A stretch of DNA of 64,000 nt from Procambarus clarkii (taxonomy: Eukaryota; Arthropoda; Malacostraca; Decapoda; Cambaridae), in assembly GCF_040958095.1 (NCBI RefSeq), contig NC_091193.1, forward strand, positions 34,227,195 to 34,291,194, given 5' to 3'. The position numbers and the translations under genes were made by a program. Shown here in pieces: positions 1 through 15,400 of the stretch. Numbering within the stretch: position 1 is the first letter of the stretch; each line of letters opens with the position of its first letter. The notes beneath the pieces are model-generated. The model did not search any database. It was not told the DNA's origin and saw only the letters and a list, made by a program, of their open reading frames with translations.

Positions 1-3000
1 AAGTCGTAATTTCAAACTGCGAATACGTGCAGAGAGCCAGAATTTGGCTCCAAAATATGGCTCAGGCCTCAAAATTGGGATGTTTGGGATACTTTGAAAA
101 CTGCAGGGGGGATTGGGACAAATGTGACCAAACGCCGCTTTCAGTACTTGGCATATGTTGGGTATAAAAAGTCGTAATTTCAAACTGCAAATACGTGCAG
201 AGAGCCAGAATTTGGCTCCAAAATATGGCTCAGGCCTCGATATTGGGATGTTTAGCATATTTTGAAAACTGCAAGGGGGATTAGGACAAATGTGACCAAA
301 CGCCGCTTTCAGGACATGGCATATGTTGGGAATAAAAAGTCGTAATTTCAAACTGCGAATACGTGCAGAGAGCCAGAATATGGCTCCAAAATATGACTCA
401 GGCCTCGAAATTTGTAAGTTTGGGATATTTTGAAAACTGCAGGGGAGTTTGTTCAAAATGTGACTCACTGCCGTGTCCAGTACTTGGCATATGTTGGGTA
501 TAAAAAGTCGTAATATCAAACTGCGAATACATGCATAGAGCCAGAATTTGGCACCAAAATATTGCTCAGGCCTCGAAATTGGGATTTTTGGGATATTTTG
601 AAAACTGGAGGTTAGTTTGTGCAAAATGTGACTCACTGCCGTGTCCAGTACTTGGCATATGTTGGGTATAAAAAGTCGTAATATCAAACTGCGAATACAT
701 GCATAGAGCCAGAATTTGGCACCAAAATATTGCTCAAGCCTCGAAACTGGGATGTTTGGGATATTTTGAAAACTGCAGGGGGGATTGGGACAAATGTGAC
801 CAAACGCCGCTTTCAGTACTTGGCATATATTGGGTATAAAAAGTCGGAATTTCAAACTGCGAATACGTGCAGAGAGCCAGAATTTTGCTCCAAAATATGG
901 CTCAGGCCTCAAAATTGGGATATTTGGGATATTTCGAAAACTGCAGGGGAGTTTGTGCAAAATGTGACTCACTGCCGCTTTCAGGACTTGGCATATGTTG
1001 GGTATAAAAAGTCGTAATATCAAACTGCGAATACGTGCATAGACCCAGAATTTGGCTAGACAATATGGCTTAGGCCTCGAAATTGGGATGTTTGGGATAT
1101 TTTGAAAACTGCAGGGGAGTTTGTGCAAAATGTGACTCACTGCCGCATCCAGTACTTGGCATATGTTGGGTATAAAAAGTCGGAATATCAAACTGCGAAT
1201 ACCTGCAGAGAGCCAGAATTTAGCTCCAAAATATGGCTCATGCCTCAATACTGGGATGTTTGGGATATTTTGAAAACTGCAAGGGAGTTTGTGCAAAATG
1301 TGACCAAACACCGCTTTCAGTACTTCGCATATGTTGGGTAAAAAAAAGTCGTAATTTTCAACTGTGAATACGTGCATAGAGCCAGAATTTGGCTCAAAAA
1401 TATGGCTCAGGCCTCAAAATTGGGATGTTTGGGATATTTTGAAAACTGCAGGGGAGTTTATGCAAAATGTGACTCACTGCCGCTTTCAGTACTTGGCATA
1501 TGTTGGGTATAAAAAGTCATAATTTCAAACTGCGAATACGTGCAGAGAGCCAGAATTTGGCTCAAAAATATGGCTCAGGCCTCAAAATTGGGATGTTTGG
1601 GATATTTTGAAAACTGCAGGGGGGATTGGGACAAATGTGACCAAACGCCGCTTTCAGTACTTGGCATATGTTGGGTATAAAAAGTCGTAATTTCAAACTG
1701 CAAATACGTGCAGAGAGCCAGAATTTGGCTCCAAAATATGGCTCAGGCCTCGATATTAGGATGTTTAGGATATTTTGAAAACTGCAAGGGGGATTAGGAC
1801 AAATGTGACCAAACGCCGCTTTCAGGACATGGCATATGTTGGGAATAAAAAGTCGTAATTTCAAACTGCGAATACGTGCAGAGAGCCAGAATATGGCTCC
1901 AAAATATGACTCAGGCCTCGAAATTTGTAAGTTTGGGATATTTTGAAAACTGCAGGGGAGTTTGTTCAAAATGTGACTCACTGCCGTGTCCAGTACTTGG
2001 CATATGTTGGGTATAAAAAGTCGTAATATCAAACTGCGAATACATGCATAGAGCCAGAATTTGGCACCAAAATATTGCTCAGGCCTCGAAATTGGGATTT
2101 TTGGGATATTTTGAAAACTGGAGGTTAGTTTGTGCAAAATGTGACTCACTGCCGTGTCCAGTACTTGGCATATATTGGGTAAAAAAAGTCGTAATATCAA
2201 ACTGCGAATACGTGCAGAGAGCCAGAATTTGGCTCCAAAATATAGCTCAGGCCTCGAAATTGGGATGTTTGGGATATTTTGAAAACTGGAGGGGAGTTTG
2301 TGCAAAATGTGACTCACTGCCACTTTCAGTACTTGGCATATGTTGTGTATAAAAAGTCGTAATTTCAAACTGCGAATACGTGCAGAGAGCCAGAATTTGG
2401 CTCCAAAATATGGCTCAGGCCTCGATACTGGGATGTTTGGGATATTTTGAAAACTGCAGGAAGGTTTGGGACAAATGTGACCAAACGCCGCTTCAGTACT
2501 TGGCATATGTTGGGTATAAAAATCGTATTATCAAACTGCTAATACGTGCAGAGAGCCTGAATTTGACTTCAAAATATGGCTCCGGCCTCGAAATTGGGGT
2601 GTTAGGGATATTTTGAAAACTGCAGGGGAGTTTGTGCAAAATGTGACTCATTGCCGCTTTCAGTACTTGGCATATGTTGGGTATAAAAAGTCGTAATATC
2701 AAACTGCGAATACGTGCAGAGAGCCAGAATTTGGCTCCAAATTATGGCTCAGGCCTCAATACTGGGATGTTTGGGATATTTTGAAAACTGCAAGGGAGTT
2801 TGTGCAAAATGTGACCAAACGGCGCTTTCAGTACTTCGCATCTGTTGGGTAAAAAAAAGTCGTAATTTTCAACTGCGAATACGTGCAGAGAGCCAGAATT
2901 TGGCTCAAAAACATGGCTCAGGCCTCAAAATTGGGATGTTTGGGATATTTTGAAAACTGCAAGAGAGTTTATTCAAAATGTGACTCACTGCCGCTTTCAG

Positions 3001-4540
3001 TACTTGGCATATGTTGGGTATAAAAAGTCGTAATATCAAACTGCGAATACGTGCAGAGAGCCAGAATTTGGCTCCAAAATATAGCTCAGGCCTCTAAATT
3101 GGGATATTTGGGATATTTTGAAAACTGCAGGGGGGGATTCTTCAAAATGTGACTCATTGCCGCTTTCAGTACTTGGCATATGGGTATAAAAAGTCGTAAT
3201 TTCAAACTGCGAATACGTGCAGAGAGCCAGAATTTGTCTCCAAAATATGGCTCAGGCCTCAAAATTGGGATGTTTGGGATATTTTGAAAACTGCATGGGG
3301 GATTGGGACAAATGTGACCAAACGCCGCTTTCAGTACTTGGCATATGTTGGGTATAAAAAGTCGTAATTTCAAACTGCAAATACGTGCAGAGAGCCAGAA
3401 TTTGGCTCCAAAATATGGCTCAGGCCTCGATATTGGGATGTTTAGCATATTTTGAAAACTGCAAGGGGGATTAGGACAAATGTGACCAAACGCCGCTTTC
3501 AGGACATGGCATATGTTGGGAATAAAAAGTCGTAATTTCAAACTGCGAATACGTGCAGAGAGCCAGAATATGGCTCCAAAATATGACTCAGGCCTCGAAA
3601 TTTGTAAGTTTGGGAAATTTTGAAAACTGCAGGGGAGTTTGTGCAAAATGTGACTCACTGCCGTGTCCAGTACTTGGCATATGTTGGATATAAAAAGTCG
3701 TAATATCAAACTGCGAATACATGCATAGAGCCAGAATTTGGCACCAAAATATTGCTCAGGCCTCGAAATTGGGATTTTTGGGATATTTTGAAAACTGGAG
3801 GGGAGTTTGTGCAAAATGTGACTCACTGCCGTGTCCAGTACTTGGCATATGTTGGGTATAAAAAGTCGTAATATCAAACTGCGAATACATGCATAGAGCC
3901 AGAATTTGGCACCAAAATATTGCTCAAGCCTCGAAACTGGGATGTTTGGGATATTTTGAAAACTGCAGGGGGGATTGGGACAAATGTGACCAAACGCCGC
4001 TTTCAGTACTTGGCATATATTGGGTATAAAAAGTCGGAATTTCAAACTGCGAATACGTGCAGAGAGCCAGAATTTTGCTCCAAAATATGGCTAAAGCCTC
4101 AAAATTGGGATATTTGGGATATTTCGAAAACTGCAGGGGAGTTTGTGCAAAATGTGACTCACTGCCGCTTTCAGGACTTGGCATATGTTGGGTATAAAAA
4201 GTCGTAATATCAAACTGCGAATACGTGCATAGACCCAGAATTTGGCTAGACAATATGGCTTAGGCCTCGAAATTGGGATGTTTGGGATATTTTGAAAACT
4301 GCAGGGGAGTTTGTGCAAAATGTGACTCACTGCCGCGTCCAGTACTTGGCATATGTTGGGTATAAAAAGTCGGAATATCAAACTGCGAATACGTGCAGAG
4401 AGCCAGAATTTAGCTCCAAAATATGGCTCATGCCTCAATACTGGGATGTTTGGGATATTTTGAAAACTGCAAGGGAGTTTTTGCAAAATGTGACCAAACG
4501 CCGCTTTCAGTACTTCGCATATGTTGGGTAAAAAAAAGTC
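1..4540 (+). repeat. Higher-order duplication, shift 3190 bp
   Basis: The segment from about 1 to 1350 recurs at about 3190 to 4540 with near identity. Diagnostic variants are shared at a constant offset of 3190 bp (19 monomers minus 2 bp). Examples are 'gatgtttagcatattttg' (from 248 and 3438), 'tttgtaagttt' (411 and 3601) and the change of 'ccaaaatatg' to 'gacaatatgg'. Part of the same segment also recurs at an offset of about 1513 bp (9 monomers). This shows multi-monomer amplification units on top of the 168-bp period. Confidence 0.8.
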
Positions 4541-5875
4541 GTAATTTTCAACTGTGAATACGTGCATAGAGCCAGAATTTGGCTCAAAAATATGGCTCAG
4601 GCCTCAAAATTGGGATGTTTGGGATATTTTGAAAACTGCAGGGGAGTTTATGCAAAATGTGACTCACTGCCGCTTTCAGTACTTGGCATATGTTGGGTAT
4701 AAAAAGTCGTAATATCAAACTGCGAATACGTGCAGAGAGCCAGAATTTGGCTCCAAAATATTGCTCAGGCCTCGAAATTGGGATATTTGGGATATTTTGA
4801 ACACTGCAGGGAGGTTTGGGACAAATGTGACCAAACGCCGCTTTCAGTACTTGGCATATGTTGGGTATAAAAAATCATAATTTCAAACTGCGAATACGTG
4901 CAGAGAGCCAGAATTTGGCTCCAAAATATGGCTCAGGCCTCGATACTGGGATGTTTGGGATATTTTGAAAACTGCAGGATGGTTTGGGACAAATGTGACC
5001 AAACGCCGCTTTTAGTACTTGGCATATGTTGGGTATAAAATTCGTAATATCAAACGGCGAATACGTGCAGAGAGCCTGAATTTGACTTCAAAATATGTCT
5101 CCGGCCTCGAAATTGGGGTGTTTGGGATATTTTGAAAACTGCAGGGGAGTTTGTGCAAAATGTGACTCATTGCCGCTTTCAGTACTTTGCATATGTTGGG
5201 TATAATCAGTTGTAATTTCAAACTGCGAATACGTGCAGAGAGCCAGAATTTGGCTCCAAAATTTGGCTCAGGCCTCGATATTGGGATATTTGGGATATTT
5301 TGAAAACTGCAGGGAGGTTTCGGACAAATGTGACCAAACGCCGCTTTCAGTACTTGGCATATGTTGGGTATAAAAAAGTCGCAATTTCAAACTGCGAATA
5401 CGTGAAGAGAGCCAGAATTTGGCTCCAAAATATTGCTCTGGCCTCGAAATTGGGATTTTTGGGGTATTTCGAAAACTGCTGGGGAGTTTGTTGAAAATGT
5501 AACTCACTGCCGCGTCCAGTACTTGGCATATGTAGGGTATAAAAAATTCAAAATATCAAACTGCGAATACATGCAGAGAGCCAGAATTTGGCTCAGGCCT
5601 CGAAATTGGGATATTTTGAAAACTGGAGGGAGGTTTGGGACAAATGTGACCAAACGCCGCTTTCAGTACTTGGCATATGTTGGGTATAAAAAGTCGTAAT
5701 ATCAAACTGCGAATACATGCATAGAGCCAGAATTTGGCTCCAAATTATGGCTAAGGCCTCGAAATTGGGATATTTTGAAAACTGCAGGGAGGTTTGGGAC
5801 AAATATGACCAAACGCCACTTTCAGTACTTGGCATATGCTGGGTATAAAAACTAGTAATTGCAAACTGCGAATAC

Positions 5876-7740
5876 GTGCAGAGAGCCAGAATTTGGCTCC
5901 AAAATATGGCTCAAGCCTCGAAACTGGGATGTTTGGGATATTTTGAAAACTGCAGGGGGGATTGGGACAAATGTCTCACTGCCGCTTTCAGTACTTGGTA
6001 TATGTTGGGTATAAAACGTCGGAATTTCGAGCTGCGAATACGTGCAGAGAGCCTGAATTTGGGTCCAAAATATGGCTCAAGCCTCGAAACTGGGATGTTT
6101 GGGATATTTTGAAAACTGCAGGGGGGATTGGGACAAATGTGACCAAACGCCGCTTTCAGTACTTGGCATATATTGGGTATAAAAAGTCGGAATTTCAAAC
6201 TGCGAATATGTGCAGAGAGCCAGAATTTTGCTCCAAAATATGGCTCAGGCCTCGAAACTGGGATATTTCGAAAACTGCAGGGGAGTTTGTGCAAAATGTG
6301 ACTCACTGCCGCTTTCAGGACTTGACATATGTTGGGTATAAAAAGTCGTAATATCAAACTGCGAATACGTGCATAGAGCCAGAATTTGGTTAGACAATAT
6401 GGCTTAGGCCTCGAAATTGGGATGCTTGGGATATTTTGAAAACTGCAGGGGAGTTTGTGCAAAATGTGACTCACTGCCGCGTCCAGTACTTGGCATATGT
6501 TGGGTATAAAAAGTCGGAATATCAAACTGCGAATACGTGCAGAGAGCCAGAATTTGGCTACAAAATATGGCTCATGCCTCAATACTGGGATGTTTGGGAT
6601 ATTTTGAAAACTGCAAGGGAGTTTGTGCAAAATGTGACCAAACGCCGCTTTCAGTACTTCGCATATGTTGGGTAAAAAAAAGTCGTAATTTTCAACTGTG
6701 AATACGTGCATAGAGCCAGAATTTGGCTCCAAAATATGGCTCAGGTCTCAAAATTGGGATGTTTGGGATATTTTGAAAACTGCAGATGAGTGTATGCAAA
6801 ATTTGACTCACTGCCGCTTTCAATACTTGGCATATGTTGGGCATAAAAAGTCGTAATATCAAACTGCGAATACGTGCAGAGAGCCAGAATTTGGCTCCAA
6901 AATATTGCTCAGGCCTCGAAATTGGGATTTTTGGGATATTTTGAAAACTGGAGGGGAGTTTGTGCAAAATGTCTCACTGCCATTTCAGTACTTGGTATAT
7001 GTTGGGTATAAAACGTCGGAATTTCGAGCTGCGAATACGTGCAGAGAGCCTGAATTTGGCTCCAAAATATGGCTCAAGCCTCAAAACTGGGATGTTTGGG
7101 ATATTTTGAAAACTGCAGGGGGGATTGGGACAAATGTGACCAAACGCCGCTTTCAGTACTTGGCATATATTGGGTATAAAAAGTCGGAATTTCAAACTGC
7201 GAATATGTGCAGAGAGCCAGAATTTTGCTCCAAAATATGGCTCAGGCCTCGAAACTGGGATATTTGGGATATTTCGAAAACTGCAGGGGAGTTTGTGCAA
7301 AATGTGACTCACTGCCGCTTTCAGGACTTGGCATATGTTGGGTATCAAAAGTCGTAATATCAAACTGCGAATACGTGCATAGAGCCAGAATTTGGTTAGA
7401 CAATATGGCTTAGGCCTCGAAATTGGGATGCTTGGGATATTTTGAAAACTGCAGAGGAGTTTGTGCAAAATGTGACTCACTGCCGCGTCCAGTACTTGGC
7501 ATATGTTGGGTATAAAAAGTCGGAATATCAAACTGCGAATACGTGCAGAGAGCCAGAATTTGGCTACAAAATATGGCTCATGCCTCAATACTGGGATGTT
7601 TGGGATATTTTGAAAACTGCAAGGGAGTTTGTGCAAAATGTGACCAAACGCCGCTTTCAGTACTTCGCATATGTTAGGTAAAAAAAAGTCGTAATTTTCA
7701 ACTGTGAATACGTGCATTGAGCCAGAATTTGGCTCCAAAA
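5876..7740 (+). repeat. Six-monomer tandem duplication (about 1 kb)
   Basis: About 5900-6730 and 6900-7740 are near-identical neighbours offset by 997-1006 bp, about six monomers. Both carry the rare variants 'aaaacgtcggaatttcgagc', 'gaatatgtgcagagagcc' and 'ggttagacaatatggctta'. A 9-bp difference near 6261 (missing in the first copy, present at 7261) accounts for the change in offset. This is a recent local duplication. Confidence 0.75.
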
Positions 7741-8639
7741 TATGGCTCAGGCCTCAAAATTGGGATGTTTGGGATATTTTGAAAACTGCAGGGGAGTTTA
7801 TGCAAAATTTGACTCACTGCCGCTTTCAGTACTTGGCATATGTTGGGTATAAAAAGTCGTAATATCAAACTGCGAATACGTGCAGAGAGCCAGAATTTGG
7901 CTCCAAAATATTGCTCAGGCCTGGAAATTGGGATTTTTGAGATATTTTGAAAACTGGAGGGGAGTTTGCGCAAAATGTCTCACTGCCGCTTTCAGTACTT
8001 GGCATATGTTGGGTATAAAAAGTCGGAATTTCGAACTGCGAATACGTGCAGAGAGCCTGAATTTGGCTCCAAAATATGGCTCAGGCCTCGATACTGGGAT
8101 GTTTGGGATATTTTGAAAACTGCAGGAAGGTTTGGGACGAATGTGACCAAACGCCGCTCTCAGTACTTGGCATATGTTGGGTATAAAAAGTCGTAATATC
8201 AAACTGCGAATACGTGCAGAGAGCGTGAATTTGACTTCAAAATATGGCTCCAGCCTCGAAATTGGGGTGTTTGGGATATTTTGAAAACTGCAGGGGAGTT
8301 TGTGCAAAATGTGACTCATTGCCGCTTTCAGTACTTTGCATATGTTGGGTATAAAAAGTCGGAATTTCGAACTGCGAATACGTGCAGAGAGCCTGAATTT
8401 GGCTCCAAAATATGGCTCAGGCCTCGATACTGGGATGTTTGGGATATTTTGAAAACTGCAGGAAGGTTTGGGACGAATGTGACCAAACGCCGCTTACAGT
8501 ACTTGGCATATGTTGGGTATAAAAAAGTCGCAATTTCAAACTGCGAATACGTGCAGAGAGCCAGAATTTGGCTCCAAAATATGGCTAAGGCCTCGAAGTT
8601 GGAATATTTGGGATATTTTGAAAACTGCAGGGAGGTTTG

Positions 8640-9420
8640 GGACAAATGTGACCAAACGCCGCTTTCAGTACTTGGTATATGTTGGGTATAAAACGTCGGA
8701 ATTTCGAACTGCGAATACGTGCAGAGAGCCTGAATTTGGCTCCAAAATATGGCGCAAGCCTCGAAACTGGGATGTTTGGGATATTTTGAAAACTGCAGGG
8801 GGGATTGGGACAAATGTGACCAAACGCCGCTTTCAGTACTTGGCATATATTGGGTATAAAAAGTCGGAATTTCAAACTGCGAATATGTGCAGAGAGCTAG
8901 AATTTTGCTGCAAAATATGGCTCAGGCCTCGAAACTGGGATATTTGGGATATTTCGAAAACTGCAGGGGAGTTTGTGCAAAATGTGACTCACTGCCGCTT
9001 TCAGGACTTGGCATATGTTGGGTATAAAAAGTCGTAATATCAAACTGCGAATACGTGCATAGAGCCAGAATTTGGCTAGACAATATGGCTTAGGCCTCGA
9101 AATTGGGATGCTTGGGATATTTTGAAAACTGCAGGGGAGTTTGTGCAAAATGTGACTCACTGCCGCGTCCAGTACTTGGCATATGTTGGGTATAAAAAGT
9201 CGTAATTTCAAACTGCGAATACGTGCAGAGAGCCAGAATTTGGCTCCAAAATATGGCTCAGGCCTCGATACTGGGATGTTTGGGATATTTTGAAAACTGC
9301 AGGGGAGTTTGTGCAAAATGTGACTCACTGCCGCTTTCAGGACTTGGCATATGTTGGGTATAAAAAGTCACAATATCAAACTGCGAATACGTGCATAGAG
9401 CCAGAATTTGGCTCCACAAT
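8640..9420 (+). repeat. Satellite segment duplicated 9.36 kb away (copy 1)
   Basis: This stretch shares private variants with about 18000-18780 at an offset of 9363 bp, for example 'agagagctagaattttgctg' at 8891 and 18254. The offset is about 56 monomers, so exchange inside this array reaches at least 9 kb. Confidence 0.65.
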
Positions 9421-12400
9421 ATGGCTCAGGCCTCAATACTGGGATGTTTGGGATATTTTGAAAACTGCAAGGGAGTTTGTGCAAAATGTGACCAAACGGC
9501 GCTTTCAGTACTTCGCATCTGTTGGGTAAAAAAAATTCGTAATTTTCAACTGCGAATACGTGCAGAGAGCCAGAATTTGGCTCAAAAATATGGCTCAGGC
9601 CTCAAAATTGGGATGTTTGGGATATTTTGAAAACTGCAAGAGAGTTTATGCAAAATGTGACTTACTGCCGCTTTCAGTACTTGGCATATGTTGGGTATAA
9701 AAAGTCGTAATATCAAACTGCGAATACATGCAAAGAGCCAGAATTTGGCTCCAAAATATAGCTCAGGCCTCTAAATTGGGATATTTGGGATATTTTGAAA
9801 ACTGCAGGGGGGATTGTTCAAAATGTGACTCATTGCCTCTTTCAGTACTTGGCATATGGGTATAAAAAGTCGAAATTTCAAACTGCGAATACGTGCAGAG
9901 AGCCAGAATTTGGCTCCAAAATATGGCTCAGGCCTCAATACTGGGATGTTTGGGATATTTTGAAAACTGCAAGGGAGTTTGTGCAAAATGTGACCAAATG
10001 CCGCTTTCATTACTTCGCATATTTTGGGTAAAAAAAAAGTCGTAATTTTCAACTACGAATTCCGTTCAGAGAGCCAGAATTTGGCTCCAAAATATGGCTC
10101 AGGCCTCGATACTGGGATGTTTGGGATATTTTGAAAACTGCAGGAAGGTTTGGGACAAATGTGACCAAACGCCGCTTTCAGTACTTGGCATATGTTGGGT
10201 ATAAAAAGTCGTAATATCAAACTGCGAATACGTGCAGAGAGCCAGAATTTGGCTCCAAAATATGGCTCAGGCCTCGATACTGGGATGTTTGGGATATTTT
10301 GAAAACTGCAGGAAGGTTTGGGACAAATGTGATCAAACGCCGCTTTCAGTACTTGGCAGATGTTGGGTATAAAAAGTCGTAATATCAAACAGCGAATACG
10401 TGCAGAGAGCCTGAATTTGACTTCAAAATATGGCTCCGGCCTCGAAATTGGGGTGTTTGGGATATTTTGAAAACTGCAAGGGGAGTTTGTGCAAAATGTG
10501 ACTCATTGCCGCTTTCAGTACTTTGCATATGTTGGGTATAATAAGTTGTAATTTCAAAATGCAAATACGTGCAGAGAGCCAGAATTTGGCTCCAAAATAT
10601 GGCTCAGGCCTCGATATTGGGATATTTGGGATATTTTGAAAACTGCAGGGAGGTATGGGACAAATGTGACCAAACGCCGCTTTCAGTACTTGGCATATGT
10701 TGGGTATAAAAAGTCGTAATTTCAAACTGCGAATACGTGCAGAGAGCCAGAATTTGGCTCCAAAATATGGCTCAGGCCTCGATATTGGGATGTTTAGGAT
10801 ATTTTGAAAACTGCAAGGGGGATTAGGACAAATGTGACCAAACGCACCTTTCAGGACATGGCATATGTTGGGAATAAAAAGTCGTAATTTCAAACTGCGA
10901 ATACGTGCAGAGAGCCAGAATATGGCTCCAAAATATGACTCAGGCCTCGAAATTTGTATGTTTGGGATATTTTGAAAACTGCAGGGGAGTTTGTGCAAAA
11001 TGTGACTCACTGCTGTGTCCAGTACTTGGCATATGTTGGGTATAAAAAGTCGTAATATCAAACTGCGAATACATGCATAGAGCCAGAATTTGGCTCCAAA
11101 TTATGGCTTAGGCCTCGAAATTGGGATATTTGGGATATTTTGAAAACTGCAGGGAGGTTTGGACAAATGTGACCAAACGCCTCTTTCAGTACTTGGCATA
11201 TGCTTGGTATAAAAACTCGTAATTTCAAACTGCGAATACGTGCAGAGAGCCAGAATTTGGCTCCAAAATATTGCTCAGGCCTCGAAATTGGGATTTTTGG
11301 GATATTTTGAAAACTGGAGGGGAGTTTGTGCAAAATGTCTCACTGCCGCTTTCAGTACTTGGCATATGTTGGGTATAAAAAGTCGGAATTTCGAACTGCG
11401 AATACGTGCAGAGAGCCTGAATTTGGCTCCAAAATATGGCTCAAGCCTCGAAACTGGGATGTTTGGGATATTTTGAAAACTGCAGGGGGGATTGGGACAA
11501 ATGTGACCAAACGCCGCTTTCAGTACTTGGAATATATTGGGTATAAAAAGTCGGAATTTCAAACTGCGAATACGTGCAGAGAGCCAGAATTTGGCTAGAC
11601 AATATGGCTTAGGCCTCGAAATTGGGATGTTTGGGATATTTTGAAAACTGCGGGGGAGTTTGTGCAAAATGTGACCAAACGCCGCTTTCAGTACTTCGCA
11701 TATGTTGGGTAAAAAAAAGTCGTAATTTTCAACTGTGAATACTTGCATAGAGCCAGAATTTGGCTCAAAAATATGGCTCAGGCGTCAAAATTGGGATGTT
11801 TGGGATATTTTGAAAACTGCAGGGGAGTTTATGCAAAATGTGACTCACTGCTGCTTTCAGTACTTGGCATATGTTGGGTATAAAAAGTCGTAATATCAAA
11901 CTGCGAATACGTGCAGAGAGCCAGAATTTGGCTCCAAAATATAGCTCAGGCCTCGAAATTGGGATTTTTGGGATATTTTGAAAATTGGAGGGGAGTTTGT
12001 GCAAAATGTCTCACTGCCGCTCTCAGTACTTGGCATGTGTTGGGTATAAAAAGTTGGAATTTCGAACTGCGAATACGTGCAGAAAGCCTAAATTTGGCTC
12101 CAAAATATGGCTCAGGCCTCAAAGTTGGGATATTTGGAATATTTTGAAAACTGCCGGGGGGATTGGGACAAATGTGACCAAACGCCGATTTCAGTACTTG
12201 GCATATATTGGGTATAAAAAGTCGGAATTTCAAACTGCGAATACGTGCAGAGAGCCAGAATTTTCCTCCAAAATATGGCTCAGGCCTCGAAGTTGGGATA
12301 TTTGGGATATTTTGAAAACTGCAGGGGAGTTTGTGCAAAATGTGACTCACTGCCGCTTTCAGTACTTGGCATATGTTGTGTATAAAAAGTCGTAATTTCA

Positions 12401-15400
12401 AACTGCGAATACGTGCAGAGAGCCAGAATTTGGCTCCAAAATATGGCTCAGGCCTCGATACTGGGATGTTGGGATATTTTGAAAACTGCAGGGAGGTTTG
12501 GGACAAATGTGACCAAACGCCGCTTCAGTACTTGGCATATGTTGTGTATAAAAAGTCGTAATTTCAAACTGCGAATACGTGCAGAGAGCCAGAATTTGGC
12601 TCAAAAACATGGCTCAGGCCTCAAAATTGGGATGTTTGGGATATTTTGAAAACTGCAAGAGAGTTTATTCAAAATGTGACTCACTGCCTTTTTCAGTACT
12701 TGGCATATGTTGGGTATAAAAAGTCGTAATATCAAACTGCGAATACGTGCAGAGAGCCAGAATTTGGCTCCAAAATATAGCTCAGGCCTCTAAATTGGGA
12801 TATTTGGGATATTTTGAAAACTGCAGGGGGGATTCTTCAAAATGTGACTCATTGCCGCTTTCAGTACTTGGCATATGGGTATAAAAAGTCGTAATTTCAA
12901 ACTGCGAATACGTGCAGAGAGCCAGAATTTGGCTCCAAAATATGGCTCAGGCCTCGATATTGGGATGTTGGGATATTTTGAAAACTGCAGGGGGGATTGG
13001 GACAAATGTGACCAAACGCCGCTTGCAGTACTTGGCATATGTTGGGTATAAAAAGTCGTAATTTCAAACTGCAAATACGTGCAGAGAGCCAGAATTTGGC
13101 TCCAAAATATGGCTCAGGCCTCGATATTGGGATGTTTAGCATATTTTGAAAACTGCAGGGGGGATTGGGACAAATGTGACCAAACGCCGCTTTCAGTACT
13201 TGGCATATATTAGGTATAAAAAGTCGGAATTTCAAACTGCGAATACGTGCATAGAGCCAGAATTTGGCTAGTCAATATGGCTTAGGCCTCGAAATTGGGA
13301 TGTTTGGGATATTTTGAAAACTGCAGGGGAGTTTGTGCAAAATGTGACTCACTGCCGCGTCCAGTACTTGGCATATATTGGGTATAAAAAGTCGGAATAT
13401 CAAACTGCGAATACGTGCAGAGAGCCAGAATTTAGCTCCAAAATATGACTCATGCCTCAATACTGGGATGTTTGGGATATTTTGAAAACTGCTAGGGAGT
13501 TTGTGCAAAATGTGACCAAACGCCGCTTTCAGTACTTCGCATATGTTGGGTAAAAAAAAGTCGTAATTTTCAACTGCGAATACGTGCATAGAGCCAGAAT
13601 TTGGCTCAAAAATATGGCTCAGGCCTCAAAATTGGGATGTTTGGGATATTTTGAAAACTGCAGGGGAGTTTATGCAAAATGTGACTCACTGCTGCTTTCA
13701 GTACTTGGCATATGTTGGGTATAAAAAGTCGTAATATCAAACTGCGAATACGTGCAGAGAGCCAGAATTTGGCTCCAAAATATAGCTCAGGCCTCGAAAT
13801 TGGGATATTTGGGATATTTTGAAAACTGCAGGGGGGATTGGGACAATTGTGACCAAACGCCGCTTTCAGTACTTGGCATATATTGGGTATAAAAAGTTGG
13901 AATTTCGAACTGCGAATACGTGCGGAAAGCCTAAATTTGGCTCCAAAATATGGCTCATGCCTCGAAGTTGGGATATTTGGGATATTTTGAAAACTGCAGG
14001 GGGGATTGGGACAATTGTGACCAAACGCCGCTTTCAGTACTTGGCATATATTGGGTATAAAAAGTCGTAATATCAAACTGCGAATACATGCATAGAGCCA
14101 GAATTTGGCTCCAAATTATGGCTCAGGCCTCGAAATTGGGATATTTGGGATATTTTGAAAACTGCAGGGAGGTTTGGACTAATGTGACCAAACGCCTCTT
14201 TCAGTACTTGGCATATGCTGGGTATAAAAATTCGTAATTTCAAACTGCGAATACGTGCAGAGAGCCAGAATTTTGCTCCAAAATATGGCTCAGGCCTCGA
14301 AGTTGGGATATTTGGGATATTTTGAAAACTGCAGGGGAGTTTGTGCAAAATGTGACTCATTGCCGCTTTCAGTACTTGGAATATGTTGTGTATAAAAAGT
14401 CGTAATTTCAAACTGCGAATTCGTGCAGAGAGCCAGAATTTGGCTCCAAAATATGGCTCAGGCCTCGATACTGGGATGTTTGGGATATTTTGAAAACTGC
14501 AGGAAGGTTTGGGACAAATGTGACCAAACGCCGCTTCAGTACCTGGCATATGTTGGGTATGAAAAGTCGTAATATCAAACTGCTAATACGTGCAGAGAGC
14601 CTGAATTTGACTTCAAAATATGGCTCCGGCCTCGAAATTGGGGTGTTAGGGATATTTTGAAAACTGCAGGGGAGTTTGTGCAAATTGTGACTCATTGCCG
14701 CTTTCAGTACTTGGCATATGTTGGGTATAAAAAGTCGGAATTTCAAACTGCGAATTCGTGCAGAGAGCCAGAATTTGGCTCCAAAATATGGCTCAGGCCT
14801 CGAAACTGGGATGTTTGGGATATTTTGAAAACTGCAGGGGGGATTGGGACAAATGTGACCAAACGCCGCTTTCAGTACTTGGCATATATTGGGTATAAAA
14901 AGTCGGAATTTCAAACTGCGAATACGTGCAGAGAGCCAGAATTTTGCTCCAAAATATGGCTCAGGCCTCAAAATTGGGATATTTGGGATATTTCGAAAAC
15001 TGCAGGGGAGTTTGTGCAAAATGTGACTCACTGCCGCTTTCAGGACTTGGCATATTTTGGGTATAAAAAGTCGTAATATCAAACTGCGAATATGTGCATA
15101 GACCCAGAATTTGGCTAGACAATATGGCTTAGGCCTCGAAATTGAGATGTTTGGGATATTTTGAAAACTGCAGGGGAGTTTGCGCAAAATGTGACTCACT
15201 GCCGCGTCCAGTACTTGGCATATGTTGGGTATAAAAAGTCGGAATATCAAACTGCGAATACGTGCAGAGAGCCAGAATTAACTCCAAAATATGGCTCATG
15301 CCTCAATACTGGGATGTTTGGGATATTTTGAAAACTGCAAGGGAGTTTGTGAAAAATATGACCAAACGCCGCTTTCAGAACTTCGCATATGTTGGGTAAA

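Noticed and set aside
1562-4567. Long minus-strand frames of 300+ codons in the satellite as genes
   Set aside because: Their sequence is only the 168-bp monomer read repeatedly. They begin and end at indels or point variants, and other frames and the opposite strand are also open for long stretches.
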